The notes under the pieces were generated by a model that saw nothing but the letters and a program-made list of their open reading frames with translations, was not told where the DNA came from and ran no database searches. From assembly GCF_003286085.1 (NCBI RefSeq), contig NW_020825372.1, positions 17,219 to 81,218 of the forward strand: DNA of 64,000 bases. The letters are read 5' to 3'. A program made the translations under genes and the position numbers. The DNA comes from Drosophila persimilis. Its lineage: Eukaryota; Arthropoda; Insecta; Diptera; Drosophilidae. Below are positions 11,773 to 23,083 of the stretch, one piece after another; the first letter of the stretch is position 1; the number at the start of each line of letters is the position of its first letter.

Positions 11773-12330
11773 TTTTTTCTTGATCTAGAGTGCCTGGGGA
11801 TTAAATGTCAAAGTTAACAATCTTTTGTGATCGGACTTTCGTCATTATTATCGTCAGACTTTTGTGTAAATGATCATACAGTACGGGTCTAAGAAATAAA
11901 AGTATTCGTCCAATATTTTACTCAAATCTGCGTAAGTGAGCGAAGCGAGTTAGCCGGCAATTGAAGTACGAGAAAAGTGGTTGTGCAAGGGTTAGTGCAA
12001 AAAAATAAGTATATTTAGATTAAAAAGAAGAAAAGCTAGATGGCTACATTAACAGTGAACACGATTGGACCTAAGGATCGATCATGTAGATCAATTAATC
12101 AAGAATCTACATGCAAACAAAATTTCGCGGTTGTACATGAGGTATAAGAAAATTCATATTCAGATGAAAAAATGAAATACTTTCAATAAGGTTGACTTTT
12201 GATTCAGGGAATTTAAAACTTTCTGAAATTCAATGAAAAAAAAAACCATATCCGACCGCCATATAATTTCTGCATATAAATTCTTGTTAAGTAAATAAAA
12301 AAAAAAATACCAAGCATTCAACTTTTTTAG
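11773..12330 (+). other. unrecognised AT-rich segment upstream of NHL copy 1
   Basis: No recognised TE or gene. It is present again at 15675-16235 and in shortened form at 21549-21885 and 43154-43490, always just 5' of a mei-P26-like copy. It ends in a pyrimidine stretch plus TTTTTTAG that looks like a splice acceptor, so it may be intronic or 5' sequence carried with the gene. A 34-codon open frame starts at 12040 and ends just after a GAG|GTATAAG donor-like site. That could be a remnant first exon, but its phase does not fit the next exon. Confidence 0.4.
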
Positions 12331-13149
12331 CTTGCTCAAGAATGGCCAATTTTCAAGTACTGAGGATCGGGTCGGACCAAGTTTTGCTAAACAACAACAA
12401 CAGCAGCAGCAAGAGGTCGAACAGGCGCTCCAGGCCCCAGCCCAAGTAGTCCCACAACAATAATGGTTACTGCCTGCCAGATGCCAATTCTTCTGTTAAC
12501 AGTTTAAGCGCCGTTCACAGTAAGGCCACTCCCATGAAGATCGGGTGGAAATTTGGCTGCCTGGGTGCGGGCTTTTGCTTGGGCATCGACGAGGACATCG
12601 TTGTTGCCGATTCGAAAAATCACCGAATCGCTGTATACGCCAAAATGGGAGCCCTGAAGTTCCAGTTTGGCGATGCCGGCAAGCGGAACGGCCAGCTTTT
12701 TTATCCCCGCAAAGTGGCTGTCTTCCTACACAATGGAAATTTCGTTGTCTGCGATCGCGGCAATGGACGCTCTCGCATGCAGATCTTCTCTAAGTGCGGC
12801 ACATATATGTTCAAGATTTCCATCAGGCTGGAAGGCTATGAAGGCTCATGGCGTGGCCGTTTTCAAGGACAGTGGCGAATTCCTCTATCGCATTGGAAAC
12901 GAGGGGGTATCCTGCTACCCCACGGGTATTGATATATCCAGTGCTGGGGATTTGCTCATTGGGGATACCCATGGATATCGCTTCCATGTCACCTGCTACG
13001 GGAGCGACGGTGTTTTCAAGTCGGTCTTCGAGTTTCCTCAACTGAATGTTTCACGTTGCTGCGGCTTGAAAATCACATCCGAAGGTTATGTGGTCACTCT
13101 GGCCAAGAATAACCATCAAGTTCTTGTGATGGATCTGCTGTATGTCTAG
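12331..13149 (+). pseudogene. mei-P26: mei-P26-like NHL fragment, copy 1 (broken)
   Basis: Fragment of a TRIM-NHL protein: a Gln-rich linker (about 12390-12460) followed by NHL beta-propeller repeats ([43 protein letters not shown]) and a C-terminal MDLLYV before TAG at 13147-13149. Mei-P26 family proteins bind mRNA through the NHL propeller and control germline differentiation. No RING, B-box or coiled coil is present. A 186-bp stretch found in copy 3 (23625-23810) is replaced here by 10 bp at 12828-12837, so the frame shifts and parts of two propeller blades are lost. The linker frame is also shifted near 12455. Closer to Mei-P26 than to Brat by my reading. Confidence 0.75.
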
Positions 13150-13444
13150 TGATTATAAGATAACACCCTGTTGTGTCCAGGAACGTGAGAGTTGCGGATA
13201 AACACACAATCGCTTATCTTCATCGGTACTTAGGCGTTGGTTGCGTTTTATTTCCTATTTGCAAAAGGAGGTTAATACATTTTATTCTTATATGTATCTA
13301 CGCACGCTTCGTCTTTTCTCCCTGCTCTGTTATCGACTGCTCAAACTAATGTTACCTTCTTGTCTTTTCATAGTGTGATAATTTTTCTTCTCTTTTTTCG
13401 TTATGTTGGGTATGTAAAACTATGTATATATAAGCTAATTTTTC
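13150..13444 (+). other. 3' flank of NHL copy 1
   Basis: AT-rich, non-coding sequence that follows every mei-P26-like end in the window, probably its 3' UTR. It contains a TTTTATTTCC stretch but no clear AATAAA that I would call. It ends at the BEL/Pao fragment. Confidence 0.5.
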
Positions 13445-14875
13445 TCAACAACGTCTAGCTTTGCCAGCATAGAGGTTGGGCGGTGTAGAACTCCAGCCGT
13501 CGTGGCGTGCAGGCGTGACTGCTAGAATAACTCCCTTTTTCCATTGAGATCGATGAAGATTCTTATTACAGATAAGAGCAATGTCCATTTCAGCGAGTGG
13601 TTGCACTGGGTGATGCCACTTTGTCCGTTTGCATAGGTCTGGTAGGTACTCAGTGAGCCACTTGTTCCAAAATGAGTGTGAGTTCTGCTGAGCGATGCGC
13701 CATTCCTTTCGAGTTGGCTGGTACTTCTCCTCTTGTGGATGTGGTGTCTGGCTGGAATTGGGAGAACCTAAAAGAAAGTGATTAGGGGTTATCGGATCGT
13801 CTGTGGGGTTATCCAGAGCAATGTGTGTATGCGGTATGGAATTTACTTTGTTTTCAGCGTTACACATTAGGCTACACAGTATGTCTTCTGTCAGTTTTTT
13901 GTCATGCAGTGCGTGTCCTATGGCTCTCTTCACACTTCGTACCAATAATTCCCAGCCCCCACCTGCGGGCAATTAAACAGCCATTCGATCTGCTTGATTG
14001 ACAAGTCGTTCGCTATTCTATGGTGATCGAGGTCCTGCAATTCTCTTTCCAATTCATGTTCAGCTCCCACCAAATTGGTACCACTGTCAGATTGGATTCT
14101 TACTGGTCTTTACGGCGCCGCGCCATGAAGCTATGCAATACTCGAAGACACGTATCTGTTGTCAGGTCCCTGGGAATTTCCAAATGAATTGCTCTTATTG
14201 TAAGGCATGTAAATATGCATATCCAGCGTTTCTCGGTACTCCTTGCTCTTACAACCAGAAACGGTCCCATGTAGTCGATTCCAACATATGAGAATGGGCA
14301 TACGTGCGGAGAGAGTCGGTCCTTAGGAAGTTGTACCATTAATGGCGTTTTTGGTGAAGCTCTCTGGATTTTACAAGTCATACAATTTCTAGCTGCACGG
14401 CGAACCTCCAGTCTCCAACCTGTCCAGTCCATAGCAACATCCTGTACATTGCGGATCACTATGAGTACAGCTTCTTTAATTTCAGCTACATCAAGGTAGA
14501 CTTTTTGTTTGGTCTTACGATCACACATTCTGTAGACCCAAGCGACGTAAACTTGCATCTTACTTCCAGTTCCGTGTCACCAACGTCTGAAGTTCCTAGA
14601 TTCCTAGACTTGCGTCCTCTTGAAGGAATTGAGGGTCTCTCAACCCGGAGGTTTCTCGAGTTCCAGATCTGAGTTTGGTGCCAAAGTCTGCCGGGTTATC
14701 CTTAGTAGGCACCCAATGCCAATCTTCCAACCTTGTTGCCTCGAAGTATCTCGTCAATTATGTGTCCTACATATCGCTTATATTTTTTGTGATCTGATTT
14801 AATCCATGCTAAGACAGTCTTGGAGTCGGACCACATGTGGTCACATTTGGGTTTGACGTCGTGACCCTCAAGACC
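13445..14875 (-). pseudogene. BEL/Pao pol fragment, copy 1
   Basis: Minus-strand remnant of BEL/Pao pol. In coding order: end of RNase H ([11 protein letters not shown] near 14800-14840), the linker [10 protein letters not shown], integrase with a zinc-binding CMTCKIQ pair and the core VGIDYMGPF, then the C-terminal DUF5641-like domain (GWELLVRSVKRAIG, PNHFLLGSP) ending at 13445. The frame is broken after ARRRKDQ near 14100, and a TAA lies just before the C-terminal domain near 13975. About 97 bp present in copies 2 and 3 are missing near 14550. RT, gag and LTRs are absent. It lies antisense to the NHL copy. Confidence 0.85.
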
Positions 14876-15674
14876 TCATATCTTTTAGACTGCAGAATCT
14901 GAATCGGATCGTATCATTATTATAGCCAGCATCACGAAAACGCCACACCCCCTTCCACCCCCGCAAAGGACGTAAATCTGGGGCATCCACAAATCTCAGA
15001 CTATTAAGGCTAGAGTATTCAAATTAGGTATCCACACTCCTTTTAGATCTCACTATAAAAAGTATATCTCAAAATTTCGCCCCACCCCCTTTCGCACCCA
15101 CAAAGGACGAAAATCTGTTGCATCCACAATATTGCAGATTCGAGAAAACTAAAAACGCACAATCATAGATAACTGATTTAGTTCGGATCATTTTTGTAGC
15201 CTAAATCAACAAATCAATTTGCAGTGGCTACGCAGCGCCCGACGTCACGTTCAGTCCAGTCACAACATGCCCCCTCGTTTTTTTTTTTGGTTTCTCGTAT
15301 CTTTGAAATTGTGGATGCCACAGATTGTCGTTCTTTGTGTGGGCGGAAGGGGGCGGGGCGAAGTTTTGAAATATACTTGTAACAGTGACATATTATAGAA
15401 GTCTGGATACAACATGACGTTGCTCTGGCTCTTATAGTCTCTGAGCACTAGGCGCTCATAGGGACGAACTGACGGACAGTCGAACAGAGTATCGGGTATA
15501 AAAATCCAGAATTCTCGCTTTCCACAATTCACAAATTTTTCCTGCATTTGGTCTTAAGAAAAAGGCAAAAAATGCGCAATCGGCAGCACTGGATGGAAGA
15601 GAGCAATACTGACTATGTTTCGGGGATAAATATAGATTTTCGGTCGCAGCAGCAACTCAGAACGCTCCCCCTAG
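14876..15674. mobile_element. DINE-1 fragments between the two NHL-BEL units
   Basis: Pieces of forward DINE-1 (about 14876-15245, CCACCCCC and ACAAAGGACG blocks) joined to an inverted partial body (about 15280-15510, ending GTATCGGGTATA) and the CAGCAACTCAGAACG tail. No complete 5' end. It forms the joint of the 3,905-bp tandem duplication. Confidence 0.75.
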
Positions 15675-16235
15675 TTTTTTTTTCTTGATCTAGAGTGCCT
15701 GGGGATTAAATGTCAAAGTTAACAATCTTTTGTGATCGGACTTTCGTCATTATTATCGTCAGACTTTTGTGTAAATGATCATACAGTACGGGTCTAAGAA
15801 ATAAAAGTATTCGTCCAATATTTTACTCAAATCTGCGTAAGTGAGCGAAGCGAGTTAGCCGGCAATTGAAGTACGAGAAAAGTGGTTGTGCAAGGGTTAG
15901 TGCAAAAAAATAAGTATATTTAGATTAAAAAGAAGAAAAGCTAGATGGCTACATTAACAGTGAACACGATTGGACCTAAGGATCGATCATGTAGATCAAT
16001 TAATCAAGAATCTACATGCAAACAAAATTTCGCGGTTGTACATGAGGTATAAGAAAATTCATATTCAGATGAAAAAATGAAATACTTTCAATAAGGTTGA
16101 CTTTTGATTCAGGGAATTTAAAACTTTCTGAAATTCAATGAAAAAAAAAACCATATCCGACCGCCATATAATTTCTGCATATAAATTCTTGTTAAGTAAA
16201 TAAAAAAAAAAATACCAAGCATTCAACTTTTTTAG
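15675..16235 (+). other. unrecognised AT-rich segment upstream of NHL copy 2
   Basis: Near-identical repeat of 11773-12330 at an offset of about 3,905 bp, including the 34-codon open frame and the TTTTTTAG acceptor-like end. Confidence 0.4.
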
Positions 16236-17054
16236 CTTGCTCAAGAATGGCCAATTTTCAAGTACTGAGGATCGGGTCGGACCAAGTTTTGCTAAACAAC
16301 AACAACAGCAGCAGCAAGAGGTCGAACAGGCGCTCCAGGCCCCAGCCCAAGTAGTCCCACAACAATAATGGTTACTGCCTGCCAGATGCCAATTCTTCTG
16401 TTAACAGTTTAAGCGCCGTTCACAGTAAGGCCACTCCCATGAAGATCGGGTGGAAATTTGGCTGCCTGGGTGCGGGCTTTTGCTTGGGCATCGACGAGGA
16501 CATCGTTGTTGCCGATTCGAAAAATCACCGAATCGCTGTATACGCCAAAATGGGAGCCCTGAAGTTCCAGTTTGGCGATGCCGGCAAGCGGAACGGCCAG
16601 CTTTTTTATCCCCGCAAAGTGGCTGTCTTCCAACACAATGGAAATTTCGTTGTCTGCGATCGCGGCAATGGACGCTCTCGCATGCAGATCTTCTCTAAGT
16701 GCGGCACATATATGTTCAAGATTTCCATCAGGCTGGAAGGCTATGAAGGCTCATGGCGTGGCCGTTTTCAAGGACAGTGGCGAATTCCTCTATCGCATTG
16801 GAAACGAGGGGGTATCCTGCTACCCCACGGGTATTGATATATCCAGTGCTGGGGATTTGCTCATTGGGGATACCCATGGATATCGCTTCCATGTCACCTG
16901 CTACGGGAGCGACGGTGTTTTCAAGTCGGTCTTCGAGTTTCCTCAACTGAATGTTTCACGTTGCTGCGGCTTGAAAATCACATCCGAAGGTTATGTGGTC
17001 ACTCTGGCCAAGAATAACCATCAAGTTCTTGTGATGGATCTGCTGTATGTCTAG
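16236..17054 (+). pseudogene. mei-P26: mei-P26-like NHL fragment, copy 2 (broken)
   Basis: Repeat of copy 1 at 3,905 bp. It carries the same internal deletion with 10-bp filler (16733-16742) and the same linker frameshift, so the damage predates this duplication. It differs from copy 1 at the codon for VFQHNG (VFLHNG in copy 1). No intact product is expected. Confidence 0.75.
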
Positions 17055-17349
17055 TGATTATAAGATAACACCCTGTTGTGTCCAGGAACGTGAGAGTTGC
17101 GGATAAACACACAATCGCTTATCTTCATCGGTACTTAGGCGTTGGTTGCGTTTTATTTCCTATTTGCAAAAGGAGGTTAATACATTTTATTCTTATATGT
17201 ATCTACGCACGCTTCGTCTTTTCTCCCCGCTCTGTTATCGACTGCTCAAACTAATGTTACCTTCTTGTCTTTTCATAGTGTGATAATTTTTCTTCTCTTT
17301 TTTCGTTATGTTGGGTATGTAAAACTATGTATATATAAGCTAATTTTTC
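17055..17349 (+). other. 3' flank of NHL copy 2
   Basis: Same AT-rich, non-coding flank as 13150-13444, with a CCCCGC for CCCTGC difference near 17227. Confidence 0.5.
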
Positions 17350-18865
17350 TCAACAACGTCTAGCTTTGCCAGCATAGAGGTTGGGCGGTGTAGAACTCCA
17401 GCCGTCGTGGCGTGCAGGCGTGACTGCTAGAATAACTCCCTTTTTCCATTGAGATCGATGAAGATTCTTATTACAGATAAGAGCAATGTCCATTTCAGCG
17501 AGTGGTTGCACTGGGTGATGCCACTTTGTCCGTTTGCATAGGTCTGGTAGGTACTCAGTGAGCCACTTGTTCCAAAATGAGTGTGAGTTCTGCTGAGCGA
17601 TGCGCCATTCCTTTCGAGTTGGCTGGTACTTCTCCTCTTGTGGATGTGGTGTCTGGCTGGAATTGGGAGAACCTAAAAGAAAGTGATTAGGGGTTATCGG
17701 ATCGTCTGTGGGGTTATCCAGAGCAATGTGTGTATGCGGTATGGAATTTACTTTGTTTTCAGCGTTACACATTAGGCTACACAGTATGTCTTCTGTCAGT
17801 TTTTTGTCATGCAGTGCGTGTCCTATGGCTCTCTTCACACTTCGTACCAATAATTCCCAGCCCCCACCTGCGGGCAATTAAACAGCCATTCGATCTGCTT
17901 GATTGACAAGTCGTTCGCTATTCTATGGTGATCGAGGTCCTGCAATTCTCTTTCCAATTCATGTTCAGCTCCCACCAAATTGGTACCACTGTCAGATTGG
18001 ATTCTTACTGGTCTTTACGGCGCCGCGCCATGAAGCTATGCAATACTCGAAGACACGTATCTGTTGTCAGGTCCCTGGGAATTTCCAAATGAATTGCTCT
18101 TATTGTAAGGCATGTAAATATGCATATCCAGCGTTTCTCGGTACTCCTTGCTCTTACAACCAGAAACGGTCCCATGTAGTCGATTCCAACATATGAGAAT
18201 GGGCATACGTGCGGAGAGAGTCGGTCCTTAGGAAGTTGTACCATTAATGGTGTTTTTGGTGAAGCTCTCTGGATTTTACAAGTCATACAATTTCTAGCTG
18301 CACGGCGAACCTCCAGTCTCCAACCTGTCCAGTCAATAGCAACATCCTGTACATTGCGGATCACTATGAGTACAGCTTCTTTAATTTCAGCTACATCAAG
18401 GTAGACTTTTCGTTTGGTCTTACGATCACACATCCTGTAGACCCAAGCGACAGCACGCATCAGCCTTGTAAATGAAGATAACCCTTCCAGCAACTCCCTG
18501 AATACGATATTGACAGATCCATCTGAAGACATCTCATTTATTGATAACGTAAACTTGCATCTTACTTCCAGTTCCGTGTCACCAACGTCTGAAGTTCCTA
18601 GATTCCATAGACTTGCGTCCTCTTGAAGGAATTGAGGGAGGTTTCTCGAGTTCTAGATCTGAGTTTGGTGCCAAAGTCTGCCGGGTTATCCTTAGTAGGC
18701 ACCCAATGCCAATCTTCCAACCTTGTTGCCTCGAAGTATCTCGTCAATTATGTGTCCTACATATGGCTTATATTTTTTGTGATCTGATTTAATCAATGCT
18801 AAGACAGTCTTGGAGTCGGACCACATGTGGTCACATTTGGGTTTGACGTCGTGACCCTCAAGACC
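17350..18865 (-). pseudogene. BEL/Pao pol fragment, copy 2
   Basis: Same antisense RNase H-integrase-DUF5641 remnant as 13445-14875. It retains the ~97 bp lost from copy 1, so the integrase N-terminal part reads further (SSDGSVNIVFREL at its start). It has lost about 13 bp near 18635 where the other copies read GGTCTCTCAACCC. The frame breaks before the C-terminal domain are shared with copies 1 and 3. Confidence 0.85.
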
Positions 18866-19147
18866 TCATATCTTTTAGACTGCAGAATCTGAATCGGATC
18901 GTATCATTATTATAGCCAGCATCAAGAAAACGCCACACCCCCTTCCACCCCCGCAAAGGACTTAAATCTGGGGCATCCACAAATCTCAGAGACTATTAAG
19001 GCTAGAGTATTCAAATTAGGTATCCACACTCCTTTTAGATCTCAATATAAAACGTATAGATTCGAGAATCTGCAGATTCGAGAAAACTAAAAACGCACAA
19101 TCATAGATAACTGATTTAGTTCCAGTCACAACATGCCCACTCGTTTT
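18866..19147. mobile_element. DINE-1 fragment
   Basis: Truncated DINE-1 internal sequence (CCACCCCCGCAAAGG, AGACTATTAAGGCTAGAG) following the BEL fragment. A shorter relative of 14876-15245 and of 26896-27392. Confidence 0.7.
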
Positions 19148-20176
19148 TATACCCGATACTCAAAATGAGTATTGGGGTATATTAGATTTGTGGTAAAAGT
19201 GGATGTGTGTAACGTCCAGAAGGAATCGTTTCCGACCCTATAAAGTATATATATTCTTGATCAGCATCAATAGCCGAGTCGATTGAGCCCTGTCTGTCTG
19301 TCCGTCCGTCCGTCTGTCCCTCTGTCCGTCCCCTTCAGCGCCTAGTGCTCAAAAACTATAAGAGATAGAGCAACGATGTTTTGGATCCAGACTTCTGTGA
19401 TATGTCACTGCTACAAAAATATTTCAAAACTTTGCCCCGCCCACTTCCGCCCCCAGAAGGGACGAAAATTTTTTGCATCCACAATATTGCAGATTTGAGA
19501 AAACTAAAAACGCAGAATCATAGATAATGACCATATCTATCAGATTGCTGAATCTGGATCAGATCAGATAAGTTTTATAGCCATAAGGAACAAATCAATT
19601 TGCAGTGGCTACGCAGCGCCCGACGTCACGCTCAGACTGATTTTCTGTCTCTCTCGCACGCACTCTTTGTCGTGTCGTTTAATATTAGCGCCGTCTGCCG
19701 GAGGAGAGCCATACTGACTTAGTATCGGGTATAACTGTAGAGTTGCGGTGTCCGCAGCAACTCACAACGTTCCCCCTCGTTTTTTTTGTTTCTCGTATCT
19801 TTGAAATTGCCACAGATGCCACAGATTGTCGTTCTTTGTGTGGTCGGAAGGGGGCGGGGCGAAGTTTTTAAATATACTTGTAACAGTGACATATTATAGA
19901 AGTCTGGATACAAAATGTCGTTGCTCTGGCTCTTATTGTCTCTAAGCACTAGGCGCTCATAGGGACGAACTGACGGACAGTCGAACAGAGTATCGGGTAT
20001 AAAAATCCAGAATTCTCGCTTTCCACAATACACAAATTTTTCCTTCATTTGGTCTTAAGAAAAAGGCAAAAAATGCGCAATCGGCAGCACTGGATGGAAG
20101 AGAGCAATACTGACTATGTTTCGAGGATAAATATAGATTTTCGGTCGCAGCAGCAACTCAGAACGTTCCCCCTAGT
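19148..20176. mobile_element. composite DINE-1, same type as 6201-7229
   Basis: Begins TATACCCGATACTC and has the same shortened middle (CCCCCAGAAGGGACG) as 6201-7229. Forward body ends with the hairpin near 19738-19765, followed by the inverted partial and tail. The left boundary of the 21,605-bp tandem duplication lies inside it (crossover interval 19589-19679). Confidence 0.82.
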
Positions 20177-21548
20177 TATACCCGATACTCAAAATGAGTA
20201 TTGGGGTATATTAGATTTGTGGTGAAAGTGGATGTGTGTAACGTCCAGAAGGAATCGTTTCCGATCCCATAAAGTGTATATATTCTTGATCAGCATCAAT
20301 AGCCGAGTCGATTGAGCCATGTCTGTCTGTCCGTCTGTCCGTCCGTCCGTCTGTCCGTCTGTCCGTCCCCTTCAGCGCCTAATGCTCAAAGACTATAAGA
20401 GCTAGAGCAACGATGTTTTGGATCCAGACTTCTGTGATATGTCACTGCTCCAAAAATATTTCAAAACTTTGCCCCGCCCACTTCCGCCCCCACAAAGGGC
20501 GAAAATCTGTGGCATCCACAATTTCGACGATACGAGAAAACTAAAAACGCAGAATCGTAGAAGATGACTATATCTTCTAGAGTGCAAAATCTGAACCAGA
20601 TCGTATAATTATTACAGCCAGAATCACAAAAACAATTTCACTCTTTCTCGCTCTGTCTCACTCTAACACACAGGTTTCATGGTCGGTTTTGCCAATTGCA
20701 AAATATGAGTTCAAGGATCTCAGAACCTATAAAAGCCAGAGCAACCAAATTAGGTATCCACACTCCTGTGATATCGGACCTTGACCGTTTCATGTCCAAA
20801 TTTCGCCACACCCCCATCCGCCCCCACAAAGCACGAAAATCTGTTGCATCCACAATATTGCAGATTTGAGAAAACTAAAAACGCAGAATCATAGATAATG
20901 ACCATATCTATCAGATTGCTGAATCTGGATCAGATCAGATAAGTTTTATAGCCATAAGGAACAAATCAATTTGCAGTGGCTACGCAGCGCCCGACGTCAC
21001 GCTTAGACTGATTTTCTGTCTCTCTCGCACGCACTCTTTGTCGTGTCGTTTAATATTAGCGCCGTCTGCCGGAGGAGAGCCATACTGACTTAGTATCGGG
21101 TATAACTGTAGAGTTGCGGTGTCCGCAGCAACTCACAACGTTCCCCCTCGTTTTTTTTGTTTCTCGTATCTTTGAAATTGCCACAGATGCCACAGATTGT
21201 CGTTCTTTGTGTGGTCGGAAGGGGGCGGGGCGAAGTTTTGAAATATACTTGTAACAGTGACATATTATAGAAGTCTGAATACAAAATGTCGTTGCTCTGG
21301 CTCTTATAGTCTCTGAGCACTACGCGCTCAGAGGGATGAACTGACGGACAGACGAACAGAGTATCGGGTATAAAAATCCAGAATTCTCCCTTTCCACAAT
21401 TCACAAATTTTTCCTGCATTTGGTCTTAAAAAAAGGCAAAAAATGCGCAATCGGCAGCACTGGATGGAAGAGAGCAATACTGACTATGTTTCGGGGATAA
21501 ATATAGATTTTCGGTCGCAGCAGCAACTCAGAACGTTCCCCCTCGTTT
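20177..21548. mobile_element. composite DINE-1, forward plus inverted partial
   Basis: Forward DINE-1 with one internal CCGCCCC block deleted, hairpin end near 21110-21135, inverted partial and tail. Repeated at 41782-43153. It faces the inverted DINE-1 at 21886-22992. Confidence 0.82.
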
Positions 21549-21885
21549 TTTTCTTGATCTAGAGTGCATGGGGATTAAATGTCAAAGTTAACAATCTTTT
21601 GTGATCGGACTTTCGTCATTATTATCGTCAGACTATATACAGTACGGGTCTAAGAAAAAAAAGTATTCGTCCAATATTTTACTCAAATCTGCGTAAGTGA
21701 GCGAAGCGAGTTTGGACCTAAGGATCGATCATGTAGATCAATTAATCAAGAATCTACATGCAAACAAAATTTCGCGGTTGTACATGAGGTATAAGAAAAT
21801 TCATATTCAGATGGAAAAATGAAATATTCTCAATAAGGTTTGACTTTTGATTCAGGGAATTTAAAACTTTCTGAAATTCAATGAA
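21549..21885 (+). other. shortened AT-rich segment upstream of inverted DINE-1
   Basis: Deleted version of 11773-12330: about 115 bp containing the 34-codon open frame start are missing after GCGAAGCGAGTT. The segment is interrupted at 21886 by an inverted DINE-1; its remainder resumes at 22993. No gene seen. Confidence 0.5.
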
Positions 21886-22992
21886 AACGAGGGGGAACGT
21901 TGTGAGTTGCTGCGGACACCGCAACTCTACGGTTATACCCGATACTAAGTCAGTATGGCTCTCCTCCGGCAGACGCCGCTAATATTTAACGACACGACAA
22001 AGAGTGCGTGCGAGAGAGACAGAAAATCAGTCTGAGCGTGACGTCGGGCGCTGCGTAGCCACTGCAAATTGATTTGTTCCTTTTGGCTATAAAAATGATC
22101 TGATCTGATCCAGATTCAGCAATCTAATAGATATGGTCATTATCTATGATTCTGCGTTTTTAGTTTTCTCAAATCTGCAATATTGTGGATGCAACAGATT
22201 TTCGTCCTTTGTGGGGGCGGATGGGGGTGGGGCGAAATTCTGAGATATACGTTTTATAGTGACATCTTAAAGGAGTGTGTGCACCAAATTTGGTTACTCT
22301 AGCCTTAATAGTCTCTGAGATTTGTGGTTGCCTCAGATTTTCGTCCTTTGCGGGGGCGGAAGGGGGTGTGGCGAAATTTGGACAGGAAACGGTCAAGGTC
22401 CGATATCACAGGAGTGTGGATACCAAATTTGGTTGCTCTGGCTTTTATAGGTTCTGAGATTCTTGAACTCATATTTTGCAATTGGCAAAACCGACCATGA
22501 AACCTGTGTGTTAGAGTGAGACAGAGCGAGAAAGAGTGAAATTGTTTTCGTGATTTTGGCTGTAATAATTATACGATCTGGTTCAGATTTTGCACTCTAG
22601 AAGATATAGTCATCTTCTACGATTCTGCGTTTTTAGTTTTCTCGTATCGTCGAAATTGTGGATGCCACAGATTTTCGCCCTTTGTGGGGGCGGAAGTGGG
22701 CGGGGCAAAGTTTTGAAATATTTTTGGAGCAGTGACATATCACAGAAGTCTGGATCCAAAACATCGTTGCTCTAGCTCTTATAGTCTTTGAGCATTAGGC
22801 GCTGAAGGGGACGGACAGACGGACAGACGGACGGACGGACAGACAGACAGGGCTCAATAGACTCGGCTATTGATGCTGATCAAGAATATATATACTTTAT
22901 AGGGTCGGAAACGATTCCTTCTGGACGTTACACACATCCACTTTTACCACAAATCTAATATACCCCAATACTCATTTTGAGTATCGGGTATA
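21886..22992 (-). mobile_element. complete DINE-1 in inverted orientation
   Basis: Reverse-complement DINE-1 of 1,107 bp: hairpin end at left (21886-21940), minisatellite of GGACAGAC type near 22800-22850, and ACTCATTTTGAGTATCGGGTATA at right. Inserted in the NHL upstream segment. With the forward element at 20177 it makes a large inverted repeat of about 1 kb with a spacer near 0.8 kb. Confidence 0.85.
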
Positions 22993-23083
22993 AAAAGAAC
23001 CATATCCGACCGCCATATAATTTCTGCATATAAATTCTTGTTAAGTAAATAAAAAAAAATTACCAAGCATTCAACTTTTTTAG

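Noticed and set aside
12331-13149. Brat as the identity of the NHL gene
   Set aside because: Motif order and wording around [23 protein letters not shown] and [10 protein letters not shown] agree better with my memory of Mei-P26 than of Brat; not verified by search.
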